DNA of 64,000 nucleotides, taken from positions 620,001-684,000 of the forward strand of contig NZ_JAATIZ010000001.1 of NCBI RefSeq assembly GCF_011927625.1, read 5' to 3'. The notes beneath the pieces are model-generated. The model had not been told where the DNA came from and ran no database searches. It saw only the letters and a program-made list of their open reading frames with translations. This stretch comes from Paenalcaligenes hominis (GTDB lineage Bacteria; Pseudomonadota; Gammaproteobacteria; Burkholderiales; Burkholderiaceae_B). Each line of letters begins with the position of its first letter. Position 1 is the first letter of the stretch. Shown here piece after piece: positions 27,968-37,952 of this stretch. The position numbers were made by a program, and so were the translations under genes.

Positions 27968-28899
27968 CAATGACGTCACCCCATGCTTGCGATGCCCATT
28001 GCAGACATGAGCCCCATGGTATTTATATTATTTCTTCCTCCAACGCCGTTGAAAAAGCAGAACAGCTAGAGTTAGCACAGCAGCATTTGCGTGCCTTAGG
28101 TTGGGAGGTCGACCTTGATCAAGACGCGTTAGCGCGGTTTCAACGTTTTGCTGGCACTGACGAGCAGCGTGTGAATGCCATTCATCGTGCGCTAGAGCAA
28201 CCTCATCAAGTCGTATTATCGAGTCGAGGTGGTTACGGCCTCAGTCGTTTACTGCCGGTTATCAACTGGCGCGCGGTGGCTGATAGTCACAAGCGTTTTG
28301 TTGGGCACAGTGACTTTACTGCGTTTAACAATGCGTTATTAGCCCAAACCGGTGCTATTAGTTACGCCGGCCCGTGCGCGGCCTTTGATTTTGGCGTAGC
28401 CGAGCCCGATGACCTCACATTGGATTTATTTCATGAGTCCATGACAGATCAGTTAGAGATCCTAAGCTTCGAGTCCGAAGGGTCCGATGCTGTCGATGCG
28501 CGTGGCGTACTGTGGGGGGGTAATTTAGCTATGGTGTGTTCGTTATTAGGCACGCCGTATTTCCCACATGTGGATCAAGGAATTTTGTTTTTAGAAGACG
28601 TGGGCGAGCATCCGTATCGTATCGAACGTATGCTGATGCAGCTTTGGCAAGCAGGGGTGTTGCAACGTCAACAGGCTATTGTGTTGGGCCACTTTACGGA
28701 CTATAAATTAGCGCCGCGAGACAATGGTTTTGATTTAAACCAAGTGATCGCGTGGTTGCGACGCACCGTCAAGGTGCCTGTAGTGCATGGCCTGCCTTAT
28801 GGGCACACCGAGGTCAAAGTGACACTGCCCATTGGTAAAAAAATAGGTATAGCCACTGAAAGCGATATGGCTTATTTGGTTATTGAGGAACATCACTAA
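27964..28899 (+). CDS. ldcA: LD-carboxypeptidase / MccF-like S66 family serine peptidase
   Basis: This 311-residue cytoplasmic peptidase of family S66 probably cleaves the L-D bond of recycled muropeptide tetrapeptides. [13 protein letters not shown], the nucleophile serine in VGHSDFTAF, the glutamate region [16 protein letters not shown] and a histidine in LPYGHTE fit the Ser-Glu-His triad. An N-terminal extension of about 15 residues rich in Cys and His ([12 protein letters not shown]) is unusual. Translation is coupled to tadA by a 4-base overlap. It could instead be a microcin C immunity-type (MccF) enzyme, but the context favours recycling. Confidence 0.88.
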   Translation: MTMTSPHACDAHCRHEPHGIYIISSSNAVEKAEQLELAQQHLRALGWEVDLDQDALARFQRFAGTDEQRVNAIHRALEQPHQVVLSSRGGYGLSRLLPVINWRAVADSHKRFVGHSDFTAFNNALLAQTGAISYAGPCAAFDFGVAEPDDLTLDLFHESMTDQLEILSFESEGSDAVDARGVLWGGNLAMVCSLLGTPYFPHVDQGILFLEDVGEHPYRIERMLMQLWQAGVLQRQQAIVLGHFTDYKLAPRDNGFDLNQVIAWLRRTVKVPVVHGLPYGHTEVKVTLPIGKKIGIATESDMAYLVIEEHH

Positions 28900-28945
28900 A
28901 GCGTTGGCTTTGAGTGGTTTAATTAATTTTGAAAGACGCTTTGTT

Positions 28946-30550
28946 GTGATTACTACATCCAATTTGACCATTCAGTTTGGTCCAAAACCTTTATTTGAAA
29001 ATGTTAACGCCAAGTTTGGCGGTGGTAACCGGTACGGCTTGATCGGTGCCAATGGTTCCGGAAAGTCTACGTTAATGAAAATTATTGGCGGCGATTTAGA
29101 ACCCTCAGCGGGCAACGTCACGCTAGACCCTGGGCTAAGGCTAGGTAAGTTGCGTCAAGATCAGTTTGCTTTTGAAGACTACACGGTGTTGGATGTCGTC
29201 ATGATGGGCCATACTGAAATGTGGCAAGCCATGACAGAGCGTGATGCCATTTATGCCAACTTAGAGGCCACCGAAGAAGACTACATGCGCGCTGCCGATC
29301 TAGAAGGGGTGTTTGCCGAGTATGACGGCTATACCGCGCAGTCGCGTGCAGGCGAGCTACTGCTGGGTTTGGAGATCCCCACCGAGCAACATCAGCTATT
29401 AATGAGTGAGCTAGCTCCTGGTTGGAAACTACGTGTGTTGTTAGCACAAGCTTTATTTTCTAATCCTGATGTGTTGTTACTGGATGAGCCCACGAATAAC
29501 TTAGATATTAATACTATTCGTTGGCTTGAAGACGTGTTGAACTCCTACGACAGCACCATGATTATTATTAGTCATGATCGCCACTTTTTAAATCAAGTGT
29601 GTACGCACATGGCTGATTTGGACTATGGCGAGCTTCGGGTCTATCCGGGTAACTATGACGATTACATGTTGGCTTCGGCTCAAGCGCGAGAACGTCTAAC
29701 CCAAGCGAATGCCAAGGCTAAAGAGCGCATTGGCGAGCTCCAAGATTTCGTGCGTCGTTTTTCTGCTAACAAGTCTAAAGCGCGTCAGGCTACCTCACGT
29801 ATCAAACAAATTGATCGTATCAAAGCCGATACCGTAGAGGTCAAGCCGTCCTCACGCCAAAACCCTTATATTCGCTTCGAGCAAAGCAAACCTTTGCATC
29901 GTTTGGCGGTTAGCACCGAGGCCCTTAGCAAACGCTTTGAGCGTCCTATTATTCATAACTTGAATCTTACCGTCGAAGCGGGCGAGCGCATTGCTATTGT
30001 AGGGGCCAATGGGGTCGGTAAAACTACCTTGTTACGCTTATTACAAGGTGATCTCGAGGCAGACTCAGGTAAAGTGACTTGGGCAGAAAACGCAGATGTA
30101 GGCTATATGGCTCAGGATGTATCCGAACAGTTTGAGCAAGATGTCAATTTATTCGATTGGCTTCTTGAGCATCGCCAACCCGGCGACGATGATCAGGCAT
30201 TACGATCGGTGTTAGGGCGGTTGTTGTTCTCTAATGATGACATTAAAAAATCCGTGCCTGTGTTGTCAGGAGGCGAAAAAAATCGTCTAAGCTTTGGTCG
30301 CTTAATGCTGACACGCAATAATGTTTTATTGATGGACGAGCCCACCAACCACTTAGACATGGAGTCCATCGAGTCGTTGCAAATTGCGCTCGAGAAATAC
30401 CCAGGAACCTTGGTGTTTGTTTCCCATGACCGCGAGTTTGTTTCGGGCGTTGCCGGACGTATTATTGAAATTTTCCCTGATGGCAAGCTTGTGGACTATG
30501 TCGGTTCATACGATGATTATTTGGCTTACCGTGACAGTCAACACGCCTAG
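28946..30550 (+). CDS. ybiT: ABC-F family ATPase YbiT
   Basis: This protein of about 534 residues has two ATP-binding cassettes and no membrane domain, and is a ribosome-associated translation factor of the ABC-F class. The first cassette has GANGSGKST and [12 protein letters not shown] linker rich in charged residues (Y-motif region, about 245-300) follows. The second cassette has [21 protein letters not shown] and [11 protein letters not shown]. Similarity to E. coli YbiT is close along the whole length ([29 protein letters not shown]). GTG 28946 is preferred, since upstream codons overlap the ldcA end. Confidence 0.92.
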   Translation: MITTSNLTIQFGPKPLFENVNAKFGGGNRYGLIGANGSGKSTLMKIIGGDLEPSAGNVTLDPGLRLGKLRQDQFAFEDYTVLDVVMMGHTEMWQAMTERDAIYANLEATEEDYMRAADLEGVFAEYDGYTAQSRAGELLLGLEIPTEQHQLLMSELAPGWKLRVLLAQALFSNPDVLLLDEPTNNLDINTIRWLEDVLNSYDSTMIIISHDRHFLNQVCTHMADLDYGELRVYPGNYDDYMLASAQARERLTQANAKAKERIGELQDFVRRFSANKSKARQATSRIKQIDRIKADTVEVKPSSRQNPYIRFEQSKPLHRLAVSTEALSKRFERPIIHNLNLTVEAGERIAIVGANGVGKTTLLRLLQGDLEADSGKVTWAENADVGYMAQDVSEQFEQDVNLFDWLLEHRQPGDDDQALRSVLGRLLFSNDDIKKSVPVLSGGEKNRLSFGRLMLTRNNVLLMDEPTNHLDMESIESLQIALEKYPGTLVFVSHDREFVSGVAGRIIEIFPDGKLVDYVGSYDDYLAYRDSQHA

Positions 30551-30556
30551 ATAAGT

Positions 30557-31180
30557 ATGCATTATCAATTAGACGGTTTTTATCAATACGAAGAAGACAT
30601 CAAGAAAAGTCGGTTTTTGGCTTTAGCAGGGCCTATCGGCAGTGCTGAAGAGGCGATGGCGTTTATTCAAACTCATCACGTACCGGATGCCACCCATAAT
30701 TGTTGGGCTTATAAACTAGGTGATGAGTACCGATTTAATGATGATGGCGAGCCTGGGGGAACAGCGGGCCGTCCTATGCTTCAAGCCATCGAGGGCCAAG
30801 ATTGCGACCGGGTCGTGGTCTTGGTGATTCGATGGTTCGGGGGTGTCAAACTAGGAACGGGCGGCCTTATGCGTGCTTATGGTGGTGTGGCCGCGTCGTG
30901 CTTACGGTTAGCACCTAAAAGTCCCATTGTGCCGTTACAAACCGTGCAATGTTCGTGCGACTACAGTGATAGCGATTTAGTACGTTCTCGGTTTGCGCAG
31001 CATCAAGCACAGGTATTGAGCGAGGTATTTGGTGCGACAGGGGTAGAGTGGACATTGGCTTTGCCTTTAGATCAAGTGCAGGCTTTTGAGGAAGGCTTTT
31101 CAAACTGGACTCGAGGCCAAGGGTTTTGGTCTACCTTAGAAAAAACAGATAGCCAGTCGCTTCACGACGGCAAAACCTGA
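30557..31180 (+). CDS. yigZ: YigZ/IMPACT family protein
   Basis: This 207-residue protein has the UPF0029/IMPACT N-terminal domain (about residues 10-125) and a ferredoxin-like C-terminal domain (about 140-195). The motif DGEPGGTAGRPML, then VVVLVIRWFGGVKLGTGGL, is the family signature. Related proteins act in translation control in eukaryotes; the bacterial role is uncertain. It lies 6 bases after ybiT and is followed by a terminator at 31213-31239. Confidence 0.92.
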   Translation: MHYQLDGFYQYEEDIKKSRFLALAGPIGSAEEAMAFIQTHHVPDATHNCWAYKLGDEYRFNDDGEPGGTAGRPMLQAIEGQDCDRVVVLVIRWFGGVKLGTGGLMRAYGGVAASCLRLAPKSPIVPLQTVQCSCDYSDSDLVRSRFAQHQAQVLSEVFGATGVEWTLALPLDQVQAFEEGFSNWTRGQGFWSTLEKTDSQSLHDGKT

Positions 31181-31212
31181 CGATTTCCCTATAAAGGCTT
31201 GTTGTTTTATTT

Positions 31213-31239
31213 AAGATCGCTGTAAAGTGATCTTTTTTT
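31213..31239 (+). terminator. Rho-independent terminator after yigZ
   Basis: An 8-bp stem (AAGATCGC / GTGATCTT, one G-T pair) has a 6-base loop, followed by a run of T to 31239. It ends 20 bases before the alsT start. Confidence 0.8.
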
Positions 31240-31259
31240 ATAAGCTCAAGGGGTCCGTA

Positions 31260-32615
31260 GTGGAAAAAATAATAGAGTGGATTAATATCATCAATGGTAT
31301 CGCATGGGGGCCTCCCATGCTGTTGTTGCTGGCAGGTACCGGGGTGTTTTTAACATTCGGTTTGCGATTCATGCCGCAGCGCAAGCTAGGTTACGGATTT
31401 AAAATGCTTTGGCAAGGTCGCAGCAGCACCGAAAAAGGAGACATTAGTCCATTTAATGCCTTAATGACGGCTTTGTCAGCGACGATTGGTACGGGAAATA
31501 TTGCTGGCGTTGCAACGGCTATTTTCTATGGTGGTCCAGGTGCCATTTTTTGGATGTGGTTAATTGCTTTAATTGGTATGGCCACTAAGTTCTGCGAGGC
31601 CACGCTGGCGGTGCATTTTCGCGAGGTGGATGCCAAGGGCCATTATGTAGGTGGCCCTATGTATTACATCCGTAATGGCCTAGGTCCTAATTGGAAATGG
31701 TTGGGCGTAATTTTTGCTATTTTTGGCATGTTTGCGGGCTTTGGCATTGGTAATAGCATTCAAGCCCATTCGGTCGCTGATGTGATGCAGTCTGCCTTTA
31801 GCGTGCCACCGTTGTTAACGGGTATTATTATTGCCTTACTGGTTGGAATGGTTTTATTAGGTGGCATTAAGCGTATCGGTGACGTGGCAGGAAAACTTGT
31901 CCCTTTAATGGCTGTGTTTTATGTAGGGGGCGGATTGTTGGTGCTAGCCCTTCATATTGATCGCATTCCTGATGCCATTTCCCTAATTTTGTATCATGCG
32001 TTTAATCCTACCGCCGCAGCGGGTGGCTTTGCTGGTGCTACTGTTTGGGCAGCGATTCGTTTTGGTGTGGCACGCGGTATTTTTTCCAACGAGGCCGGTC
32101 TAGGTAGTGCTCCTATCGCTCATGCTACCGCTAAAACAGATAGTCCAATCCGTCAGGGTACGGTGGCTATGCTCGGTACATTTTTAGATACGATTGTGGT
32201 TTGTACCATTACGGCTTTAGTGATTGTGGTAACAGGGGCGTGGCAAAGCGGGGAAAATGGTGCCACCTTGTCTGCCCATGCGTTTTCTCATGGTTTGGGG
32301 CCCGTGGGGCGCTATATAGTCAGTATAGGTGTCGCTTTGTTCGCATTTACCACTATTATCGGCTGGAGTTTTTACAGTGAAAAGTGTGCTCAGTTCTTGT
32401 TTGGCGAGCGCTCTAACTTTCCTTTCCGTTTGATTTGGGTGGTTGTTATTCCAATTGGTACGTTGCCTGGTATGGATTTAGGTAGTTTATGGTTGGTAGC
32501 AGACACCTTGAACGCACTCATGGCGATTCCTAACTTAATTGCCTTATTGCTTTTAAGCCCGGTGGTTTTTAAATTAACCAAAGCCTATTTTGCGTCGCCT
32601 GCGGAACAAAAATAA
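31260..32615 (+). CDS. alsT: Sodium:alanine/glycine symporter (AGCS family)
   Basis: This 451-residue polytopic symporter couples sodium to uptake of alanine or glycine. The AGCS signature GDISPFNALMTALSATIGTGN (about residues 60-80), AGFGIGNSIQAHSV, and NEAGLGSAPIAHATAKTD are clear. The frame stays open to 31227, inside a terminator. GTG 31260 has AAGGGG 6 bases upstream and is preferred. It has its own strong terminator at 32634-32664. Confidence 0.93.
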   Translation: MEKIIEWINIINGIAWGPPMLLLLAGTGVFLTFGLRFMPQRKLGYGFKMLWQGRSSTEKGDISPFNALMTALSATIGTGNIAGVATAIFYGGPGAIFWMWLIALIGMATKFCEATLAVHFREVDAKGHYVGGPMYYIRNGLGPNWKWLGVIFAIFGMFAGFGIGNSIQAHSVADVMQSAFSVPPLLTGIIIALLVGMVLLGGIKRIGDVAGKLVPLMAVFYVGGGLLVLALHIDRIPDAISLILYHAFNPTAAAGGFAGATVWAAIRFGVARGIFSNEAGLGSAPIAHATAKTDSPIRQGTVAMLGTFLDTIVVCTITALVIVVTGAWQSGENGATLSAHAFSHGLGPVGRYIVSIGVALFAFTTIIGWSFYSEKCAQFLFGERSNFPFRLIWVVVIPIGTLPGMDLGSLWLVADTLNALMAIPNLIALLLLSPVVFKLTKAYFASPAEQK

Positions 32616-32633
32616 TTAGTTTGTTTGGTACTC

Positions 32634-32664
32634 AAACGCCCCGTTAAGTATTAACGGGGCGTTT
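32634..32664. terminator. Strong terminator after alsT
   Basis: A perfect 14-bp stem (AAACGCCCCGTTAA / TTAACGGGGCGTTT) has a GTA loop, 18 bases past the alsT stop. The flanking A and T runs are short, and it is symmetrical enough to act on both strands. Confidence 0.88.
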
Positions 32665-32694
32665 AGTATTACCAAGCTATTGATAGATGGTAAA

Positions 32695-32717
32695 AAGCCC
32701 AGTTTAACACTGGGCTT
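32695..32717 (-). terminator. Rho-independent terminator of the thioredoxin-like gene
   Basis: A 9-bp stem (AAGCCCAGT / ACTGGGCTT) has a 5-base loop. On the minus strand it ends in TTTTTACC, 21 bases past the stop of the thioredoxin gene. Confidence 0.82.
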
Positions 32718-32738
32718 GGGCCTAATGGATGAGTCTGT

Positions 32739-33110
32739 CTAGGCTTGGTTGTTTTGTTGTGCTGCAATTTCAGCGTGAACTTCTTCCATATTCACAGCTT
32801 TGACTTGCTCGATCAGCTCTTCGAGCTGAGATTCGGCTAAAGCACCGGAATGTTGGAATAGTAAAACGCGTTCGCGGAACACCATAATAGTAGGAATTGA
32901 GCGAATGCGCATAGCGGCAGCTAATTCCTCTTGTTCCTCAGTGTTTACTTTGGCAAACACAATATCGTCGTGTTTAGCAGCGGCGGCTTCGTAAGTAGGG
33001 GCAAACTGTTGGCAAGGACCGCACCAAGGGGCCCAGAAATCGATAATTAAGGTTTTATCGCCTTCAACAGCTGCTTGGAAGGTGTCTTGAGTAAGATCAA
33101 CGGTGCTCAT
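32739..33110 (-). CDS. Thioredoxin family protein
   Basis: This 123-residue cytoplasmic thioredoxin has active site WCGPC (in FWAPWCGPCQQFAPTYE, about residues 26-42) and cis-proline segment IRSIPTIMVFRE. It lacks a signal peptide. A glutamate-rich C-terminal helix extends beyond the 108 residues of classical TrxA. Whether it is the main thioredoxin (trxA) or a paralogue cannot be told here. It stands alone between two terminators. Confidence 0.9.
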   Translation of the reverse strand: MSTVDLTQDTFQAAVEGDKTLIIDFWAPWCGPCQQFAPTYEAAAAKHDDIVFAKVNTEEQEELAAAMRIRSIPTIMVFRERVLLFQHSGALAESQLEELIEQVKAVNMEEVHAEIAAQQNNQA

Positions 33111-33128
33111 AATTCTTCCTTGAATATG

Positions 33129-33155
33129 AAAAGGCGGCTAATAAAGCCGCCTTTT
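33129..33155. terminator. Terminator between the purine permease and thioredoxin genes
   Basis: A perfect 11-bp stem (AAAAGGCGGCT / AGCCGCCTTTT) has an AATAA loop, with T or A runs on both sides. It would stop minus-strand transcription from the permease gene. Confidence 0.85.
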
Positions 33156-33214
33156 TGTGTATAGATGTCTACCTAGTAGGGATAGTGTACCGTGTTTTAT
33201 AAATAAATACAGGC

Positions 33215-34507
33215 TTAATCAGGATAAAACGCGTATTTAATAATGAACAAAATGGCCACGATGGCTGTGGCGGGATGAATGGAACGAAACTGCCCAGTGA
33301 GTAATTTAATCACCACGTAGCTGATAAAACCAAACGCTAAACCGTTAGCAATCGAGTAGGTGAAGGGCATGGTAATAGCAGTAATAGCGGCAGGGGCAGC
33401 CTCTGTCATGTCGTCCCAATCAATCTCAGCCACTTCGCGTAGCATTAAGCCTGCTACATATAACAAAGCAGGCGCTGTGGCATAGGCGGGAACCATTTTA
33501 GCTAGCGGGGCAAAAAGCAGTGCCAATAAAAAGCAAGCGGCAATAGTGAGCGCTGTAAGGCCGGTGCGACCCCCTGCCTGGACACCCGAGGCGCTTTCCA
33601 CATAGGCGGTAGTACTACTAGTGCCGATAAGTGAGCCAGCCACAATCGCTGTGCTATCCGCAAATAAAGCACGACCTAAACGTCCAGTATCGGTATCTGT
33701 AATAAGTTTAGCGCGCTTGGCTACACCCAACATGGTGCCGGTGGCATCAAAAACCTCTACTAACACCAAGACTAAAATTACATGAGCTAGTCCCATATGC
33801 AAAGCGCCTACGATATCTAGCTGCAAGAAAGTGGGGGCAATGCTAGGGGGTAAGGAAAAAATCCCCAGATAGTCGTTATGACCAGTAAGGGTAGCCAAGG
33901 CCGTGATGGCTAAAATTCCAATCAGAATGGCTCCACGTACTTTAAGCGCATCTAGGGCGGTAATAATGAAAAAACCGAGAATAGCAAAAATAGCTGCAGG
34001 CTGAGTTAAATCGCCAATACCAATCTTAGTGGCAGGGTGCTCGACGACAATGCCGGCATTCATCATAGCGATAATGGCTAAAAATAAACCAATACCGGCT
34101 GCGATGGCGGCACGCAATGAACGAGGAATCCCTGCAATAATCCACCCACGAATGCCTGTCGCTGTTAAAATTAAAAAGATAATGCCGGAAATAAAAACGG
34201 CACCTAGTGCGACTTGCCAGGTAGCGCCTAAAGACGCCACCACAGTAAAGGCAAAAAAGGCGTTTAAGCCCATACCAGGAGCCATACCAATCGGCCAGTT
34301 CGCCACAAAGGCCATGATTAACGTACCCACAATAGCCGCTAAGCATGTCGCTACGAAAATAGCCCCATGATCCATGCCGGTAGTGGCCAGAATATTAGGG
34401 TTCACAATGATAATGTAGGACATGGTTAAAAAGGTCGTTATACCTGCCATGACCTCGGTTTTAACATTGGTACCATGTTCGTTAAGCTTAAAAAAACGCT
34501 CAAACAT
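33215..34507 (-). CDS. NCS2 family purine permease (AzgA-like)
   Basis: This 430-residue membrane transporter of the AzgA branch of NCS2 most likely takes up hypoxanthine, adenine or guanine. The N-terminus TNVKTEVMAGITTFLTMSYII and the segments NWPIGMAPGMGLNAFFAFT and GTSSTTAYVESASGVQAGGR define this subgroup. About 12-14 hydrophobic segments are visible. No purine-riboswitch core was noticed in the short leader upstream of its start. Substrate choice is by family only. Confidence 0.9.
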   Translation of the reverse strand: MFERFFKLNEHGTNVKTEVMAGITTFLTMSYIIIVNPNILATTGMDHGAIFVATCLAAIVGTLIMAFVANWPIGMAPGMGLNAFFAFTVVASLGATWQVALGAVFISGIIFLILTATGIRGWIIAGIPRSLRAAIAAGIGLFLAIIAMMNAGIVVEHPATKIGIGDLTQPAAIFAILGFFIITALDALKVRGAILIGILAITALATLTGHNDYLGIFSLPPSIAPTFLQLDIVGALHMGLAHVILVLVLVEVFDATGTMLGVAKRAKLITDTDTGRLGRALFADSTAIVAGSLIGTSSTTAYVESASGVQAGGRTGLTALTIAACFLLALLFAPLAKMVPAYATAPALLYVAGLMLREVAEIDWDDMTEAAPAAITAITMPFTYSIANGLAFGFISYVVIKLLTGQFRSIHPATAIVAILFIIKYAFYPD

Positions 34508-34600
34508 AAGGCTTCCTGTTTAGAAATAAACGTAAATGAATAACCACGCAATTTTATGCCATAAGTACACTTGAATGCTATGGCACGATGTAGAAACAAC

Positions 34601-35635
34601 ATGAAGATACTTGGATATGAAAGCTCGTGTGACGAGACCGGGGTGGCCGTTGTATGCACCGAACAAGGGCTTATTGCCCATGGCTTGCATAGTCAAATTG
34701 CTATGCACCGTGCTTTTGGTGGGGTGGTGCCCGAGCTGGCCTCACGCGATCATATACGTCGTGTACTCCCGCTAACCCAGCAAGTTTTGGCGGACGCGGG
34801 CATGACGCTAGATGACATTGACGCCATTGCTTATACCGCTGGGCCTGGTCTTAATGGCGCTTTATTGGTTGGCGCCAGTTTTGCGAATGCCTTGGCGTGG
34901 GCGCGCGGTATACCAACTATTCCTATTCACCACCTCGAAGGGCACTTGCTGTCGCCTTTGTTGGCCCAGCCAGCGCCTACCTTTCCATTTGTGGCTCTGT
35001 TGGTATCGGGGGGGCATACGCAGATCATGCAAGTCGACGGGGTAGGCCAGTATCGTTTGTTAGGTGAAACCTTGGACGATGCAGCTGGCGAGGCATTTGA
35101 TAAAAGCGCCAAGCTCTTGGGCCTGTCATATCCGGGTGGTCCCGCCTTAGCGGCCTTAGCCCAAAAAGGGGACCCAGAGCGCATTGCTTTACCACGCCCT
35201 ATGGTGCACAGCGGGGATTTAGACTTTAGTTTCAGTGGACTAAAAACGGCAGTCCTAACGGCGCTACGTAAAATGGAAAAAGACCAAGGTCAGGTCACAC
35301 CTCAGGATCATGCCGATTTGGCAGCGGCCACCCAAGCCGCCATTGTGGATGTATTGGCAATTAAATCGCTACGTGCCTTAAAACAAAGCGGTTTAAAGCG
35401 TTTAGTAGTGGCTGGCGGCGTCGGGGCGAATCAGCGTTTGCGAGACCATTTGCTTAGTGAAACACGCCGTATGGGTGCGCAGGTGTATTTTCCACCTGTC
35501 AGCTTGTGTACAGATAACGGCGCCATGATTGCTTTTGCTGCAGCGCAACGTGTTAAAGCGGGGATTCAACATCCTGAAATGGACCCCAGCTTTAAAGTAC
35601 GCCCACGCTGGGATCTCGAAGACGTAGCCAGCTAG
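34601..35635 (+). CDS. tsaD: tRNA N6-adenosine threonylcarbamoyltransferase TsaD
   Basis: This 344-residue ASKHA-fold enzyme adds the threonylcarbamoyl group to A37 of ANN-decoding tRNAs, with TsaB and TsaE. The metal motif HxxxH is in [11 protein letters not shown], with [15 protein letters not shown] at the N-terminus and VSGGHTQIM in the middle. ATG 34601 starts the conserved MKILGYESS; codons upstream to 34571 are not conserved. The stop overlaps convergent plsY by 4 bases. Confidence 0.97.
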   Translation: MKILGYESSCDETGVAVVCTEQGLIAHGLHSQIAMHRAFGGVVPELASRDHIRRVLPLTQQVLADAGMTLDDIDAIAYTAGPGLNGALLVGASFANALAWARGIPTIPIHHLEGHLLSPLLAQPAPTFPFVALLVSGGHTQIMQVDGVGQYRLLGETLDDAAGEAFDKSAKLLGLSYPGGPALAALAQKGDPERIALPRPMVHSGDLDFSFSGLKTAVLTALRKMEKDQGQVTPQDHADLAAATQAAIVDVLAIKSLRALKQSGLKRLVVAGGVGANQRLRDHLLSETRRMGAQVYFPPVSLCTDNGAMIAFAAAQRVKAGIQHPEMDPSFKVRPRWDLEDVAS

Positions 35636-36261
35636 CGCTTTTTCTGACCAATTCGTGTTTCTTGGCCCAACATTAAACGCTGTATATTGGCGGCATGACG
35701 CCACAATAATAATGCGCTTAGCACGCCAATGGCTAGCGCTTCCGGCTTATCTAGAGGCCAAAGGCTGTTTGCCCCTAGAAAATAATACAGTGGGGCACAG
35801 AGGGCCGCCACAATGGCGGCTAAAGATGAATACTTAAACGTATAGGCGACGGCTAGCCATGTTAGGGCACAAGCCAAGGCCAAAAGTGGCTGCAGAGCAA
35901 TCAGAATTCCTATCGCCGTGGCGACGCCTTTGCCCCCTTTAAAGCCAAGCGTAAAAGGAAAGACATGGCCTAGAAACACTGCAATGGCACTGGCGGCGAC
36001 CACCAAGCTGCTTAAATCAAAATAAGTGCTGACCCAATTAGCTAAACAAACCGCTACGGTGCCTTTTAATAAATCACCCAACAACGTCAGTGCAGCGGCT
36101 TTTTTATTCCCACTACGCAGCACATTCGTAGCGCCTGGATTACTTGAACCAAATGTACGCGGATCGGCTAGGCCCATTAACCGACTCACAATGACGGCAA
36201 AGGGCAGGGACCCAAGCGCATACGCGCAGCCTATAGTAAGTAAAGCAATCAACCAGAGCAT
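35632..36261 (-). CDS. plsY: Acyl-phosphate glycerol-3-phosphate acyltransferase PlsY
   Basis: This 209-residue membrane enzyme makes lysophosphatidic acid from acyl phosphate and glycerol 3-phosphate. The motifs [30 protein letters not shown] and [18 protein letters not shown] are all kept. The start at 36261 ([17 protein letters not shown]) fits the family. The frame continues to 36339, but would add 26 unconserved residues. It is divergent from surE with about 110 bases between. Confidence 0.95.
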   Translation of the reverse strand: MLWLIALLTIGCAYALGSLPFAVIVSRLMGLADPRTFGSSNPGATNVLRSGNKKAAALTLLGDLLKGTVAVCLANWVSTYFDLSSLVVAASAIAVFLGHVFPFTLGFKGGKGVATAIGILIALQPLLALACALTWLAVAYTFKYSSLAAIVAALCAPLYYFLGANSLWPLDKPEALAIGVLSALLLWRHAANIQRLMLGQETRIGQKKR

Positions 36262-36370
36262 AACGTGATCCGTAAAGAAAAGACTAAGAGTCGCGATTCT
36301 ACTTGAACTGAAGTAATAATCAAAATAAAACAGGTACAATTAGTCGTATTAGAAAATAATGAGTTAACTA

Positions 36371-37114
36371 ATGAAAATAGTAATTGCAAATGATGACGGC
36401 TACAACGCACCCGGTATCGAGGCGCTCTATCACGCGCTGGCCGATTTGGGCGACATTACAGTCATTGCGCCTGAAAGTAATTGTAGTGGTTCTTCCAATT
36501 CACTGACATTAAACCGACCTTTATCTGTGCAAAAGGCGCATAATGGATTTTATTATGTCAATGGTACGCCTTCTGATTGTATCCATATTGCATTAACTGG
36601 TTTGCTCGATTTCAGGCCCGATCTCATTGTTTCGGGTATTAATAACGGGGCTAATATGGGCGACGATACTCTGTACTCAGGCACCGTAGCAGCGGCTATG
36701 GAAGGCCATTTGTTTGGTATTCCTGCGTTAGCATTCTCTTTAATAGAAAAAGGGTGGGCTCATTTAGATACCGCAGCGCATGTAGCTCGCGAGCTTGTGC
36801 TTAAAACACGCACCCAGCCTCTCGAGCCGGGCACCTTGTTGAACGTTAATATTCCTTCTGTTCCGCTTACAGCGTTAAACGGCTATGCGGTAACGCGCCT
36901 AGGTAAGCGTCATCCTGCCGAGCCCGTGGTAAAAAGCACCACGCCTTACGGTGATCCCATTTATTGGATAGGTCCTGTAGGAAAGGCCGTTGACTTTGCG
37001 CTTGAAACCGATTTCGGAGCGACGCAAAATTTGCAGGTATCCGTCACGCCGTTGCGTTTTGATTTAACCGATCATCAGCAGCTCGCCAGTACCGAAGCAT
37101 GGATCCAAGGCTAA
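36371..37114 (+). CDS. surE: 5'/3'-nucleotidase SurE
   Basis: This 247-residue metal-dependent phosphatase acts on nucleoside monophosphates and is a survival protein of stationary phase. The metal-site start [15 protein letters not shown] (Asp8, Asp9), [14 protein letters not shown] and [20 protein letters not shown] are canonical. It opens the surE-pcm-nlpD-rlmD group, and pcm starts one base after its stop. Confidence 0.97.
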   Translation: MKIVIANDDGYNAPGIEALYHALADLGDITVIAPESNCSGSSNSLTLNRPLSVQKAHNGFYYVNGTPSDCIHIALTGLLDFRPDLIVSGINNGANMGDDTLYSGTVAAAMEGHLFGIPALAFSLIEKGWAHLDTAAHVARELVLKTRTQPLEPGTLLNVNIPSVPLTALNGYAVTRLGKRHPAEPVVKSTTPYGDPIYWIGPVGKAVDFALETDFGATQNLQVSVTPLRFDLTDHQQLASTEAWIQG

Positions 37115-37115
37115 G

Positions 37116-37937
37116 ATGAAAAAAGCGCGGGCTCAACAGTGTATGGTTAGTACCAGTAAAGCACTAAACCGATTCGGTCGTAGTCGGTTTGAGCCCATGT
37201 TTTCATCTAAAAACAGCAATACTAAAATTCTTTCGTTTTCCCCTAGTCCTACACAAATCGAACCGACTTATACGCCTGCAGCCAATCAAAACTTAGGTTT
37301 AACCTCAAAACGTGCTCAAGCGCACTTGATCCGTTGTCTAGAGTTAGCAGGCATTAAAGACCAGTGCGTCCTGAACGCCATGCGTCAAGTTCCGCGTCAT
37401 GTATTTGTAGATCAGGGTTTAGCCAGTCGCGCTTATGAAAACGATGCTTTGCCAATTGGGTACGGACAAACTATTTCCCAACCCTGGATCGTAGCGCGTA
37501 TGGTGGCGTTGCTCCTAAAAGACCACCTGCCACAACGAGTCTTAGAGATCGGGGCTGGATGCGGTTATCAAACCGCTGTACTAACGCATCTTATACCGCA
37601 GGTCTTTGCTCTAGAGCGGATTGCTCCCCTTTATGAGCTCGCGCAGCGCAACTTGCAAGAATTAGGTGTAATAGAGCAAGTTCGTTTAAAATTCGGTGAT
37701 GGTATCCAGGGCTGGCCTGATGCCGCCCCTTTTGATGCCATTATTGTGGCCGCAGCCGGCCCTCAAATACCTAAGCAACTACTTGAACAACTTGCCATTG
37801 GGGGCTGTTTAGTGGCTCCCGAGGGTGATTTATATCAACGTTTAGTCTACATTAGACGATACGGCGTCAGCCAATGGCAGCGTCATGAACTCGAAACCGT
37901 GCGTTTTGTTCCATTAAAATCGGGAACGCAAATTTAA
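37116..37937 (+). CDS. pcm: Protein-L-isoaspartate O-methyltransferase
   Basis: This 273-residue repair methyltransferase acts on isoaspartyl residues of aged proteins using S-adenosylmethionine. The domain begins near residue 62. MRQVPRHVFVDQGLASRAYE, LPIGYGQTISQPWIVARM and the SAM motif LEIGAGCGYQTAVL are conserved. The N-terminal 60 residues are basic and Ser-rich (SKALNRFGRSRFEPMFSSKN) and not part of the catalytic fold; such extensions occur in betaproteobacteria. A later start is possible, but no better one is evident. Confidence 0.94.
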   Translation: MKKARAQQCMVSTSKALNRFGRSRFEPMFSSKNSNTKILSFSPSPTQIEPTYTPAANQNLGLTSKRAQAHLIRCLELAGIKDQCVLNAMRQVPRHVFVDQGLASRAYENDALPIGYGQTISQPWIVARMVALLLKDHLPQRVLEIGAGCGYQTAVLTHLIPQVFALERIAPLYELAQRNLQELGVIEQVRLKFGDGIQGWPDAAPFDAIIVAAAGPQIPKQLLEQLAIGGCLVAPEGDLYQRLVYIRRYGVSQWQRHELETVRFVPLKSGTQI

Positions 37938-37952
37938 CTTTAGGAGAGCAAC

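Noticed and set aside
31227-31259. Upstream extension of alsT
   Set aside because: The extra codons fall in the T-run of the yigZ terminator; GTG 31260 has a good ribosome-binding site.
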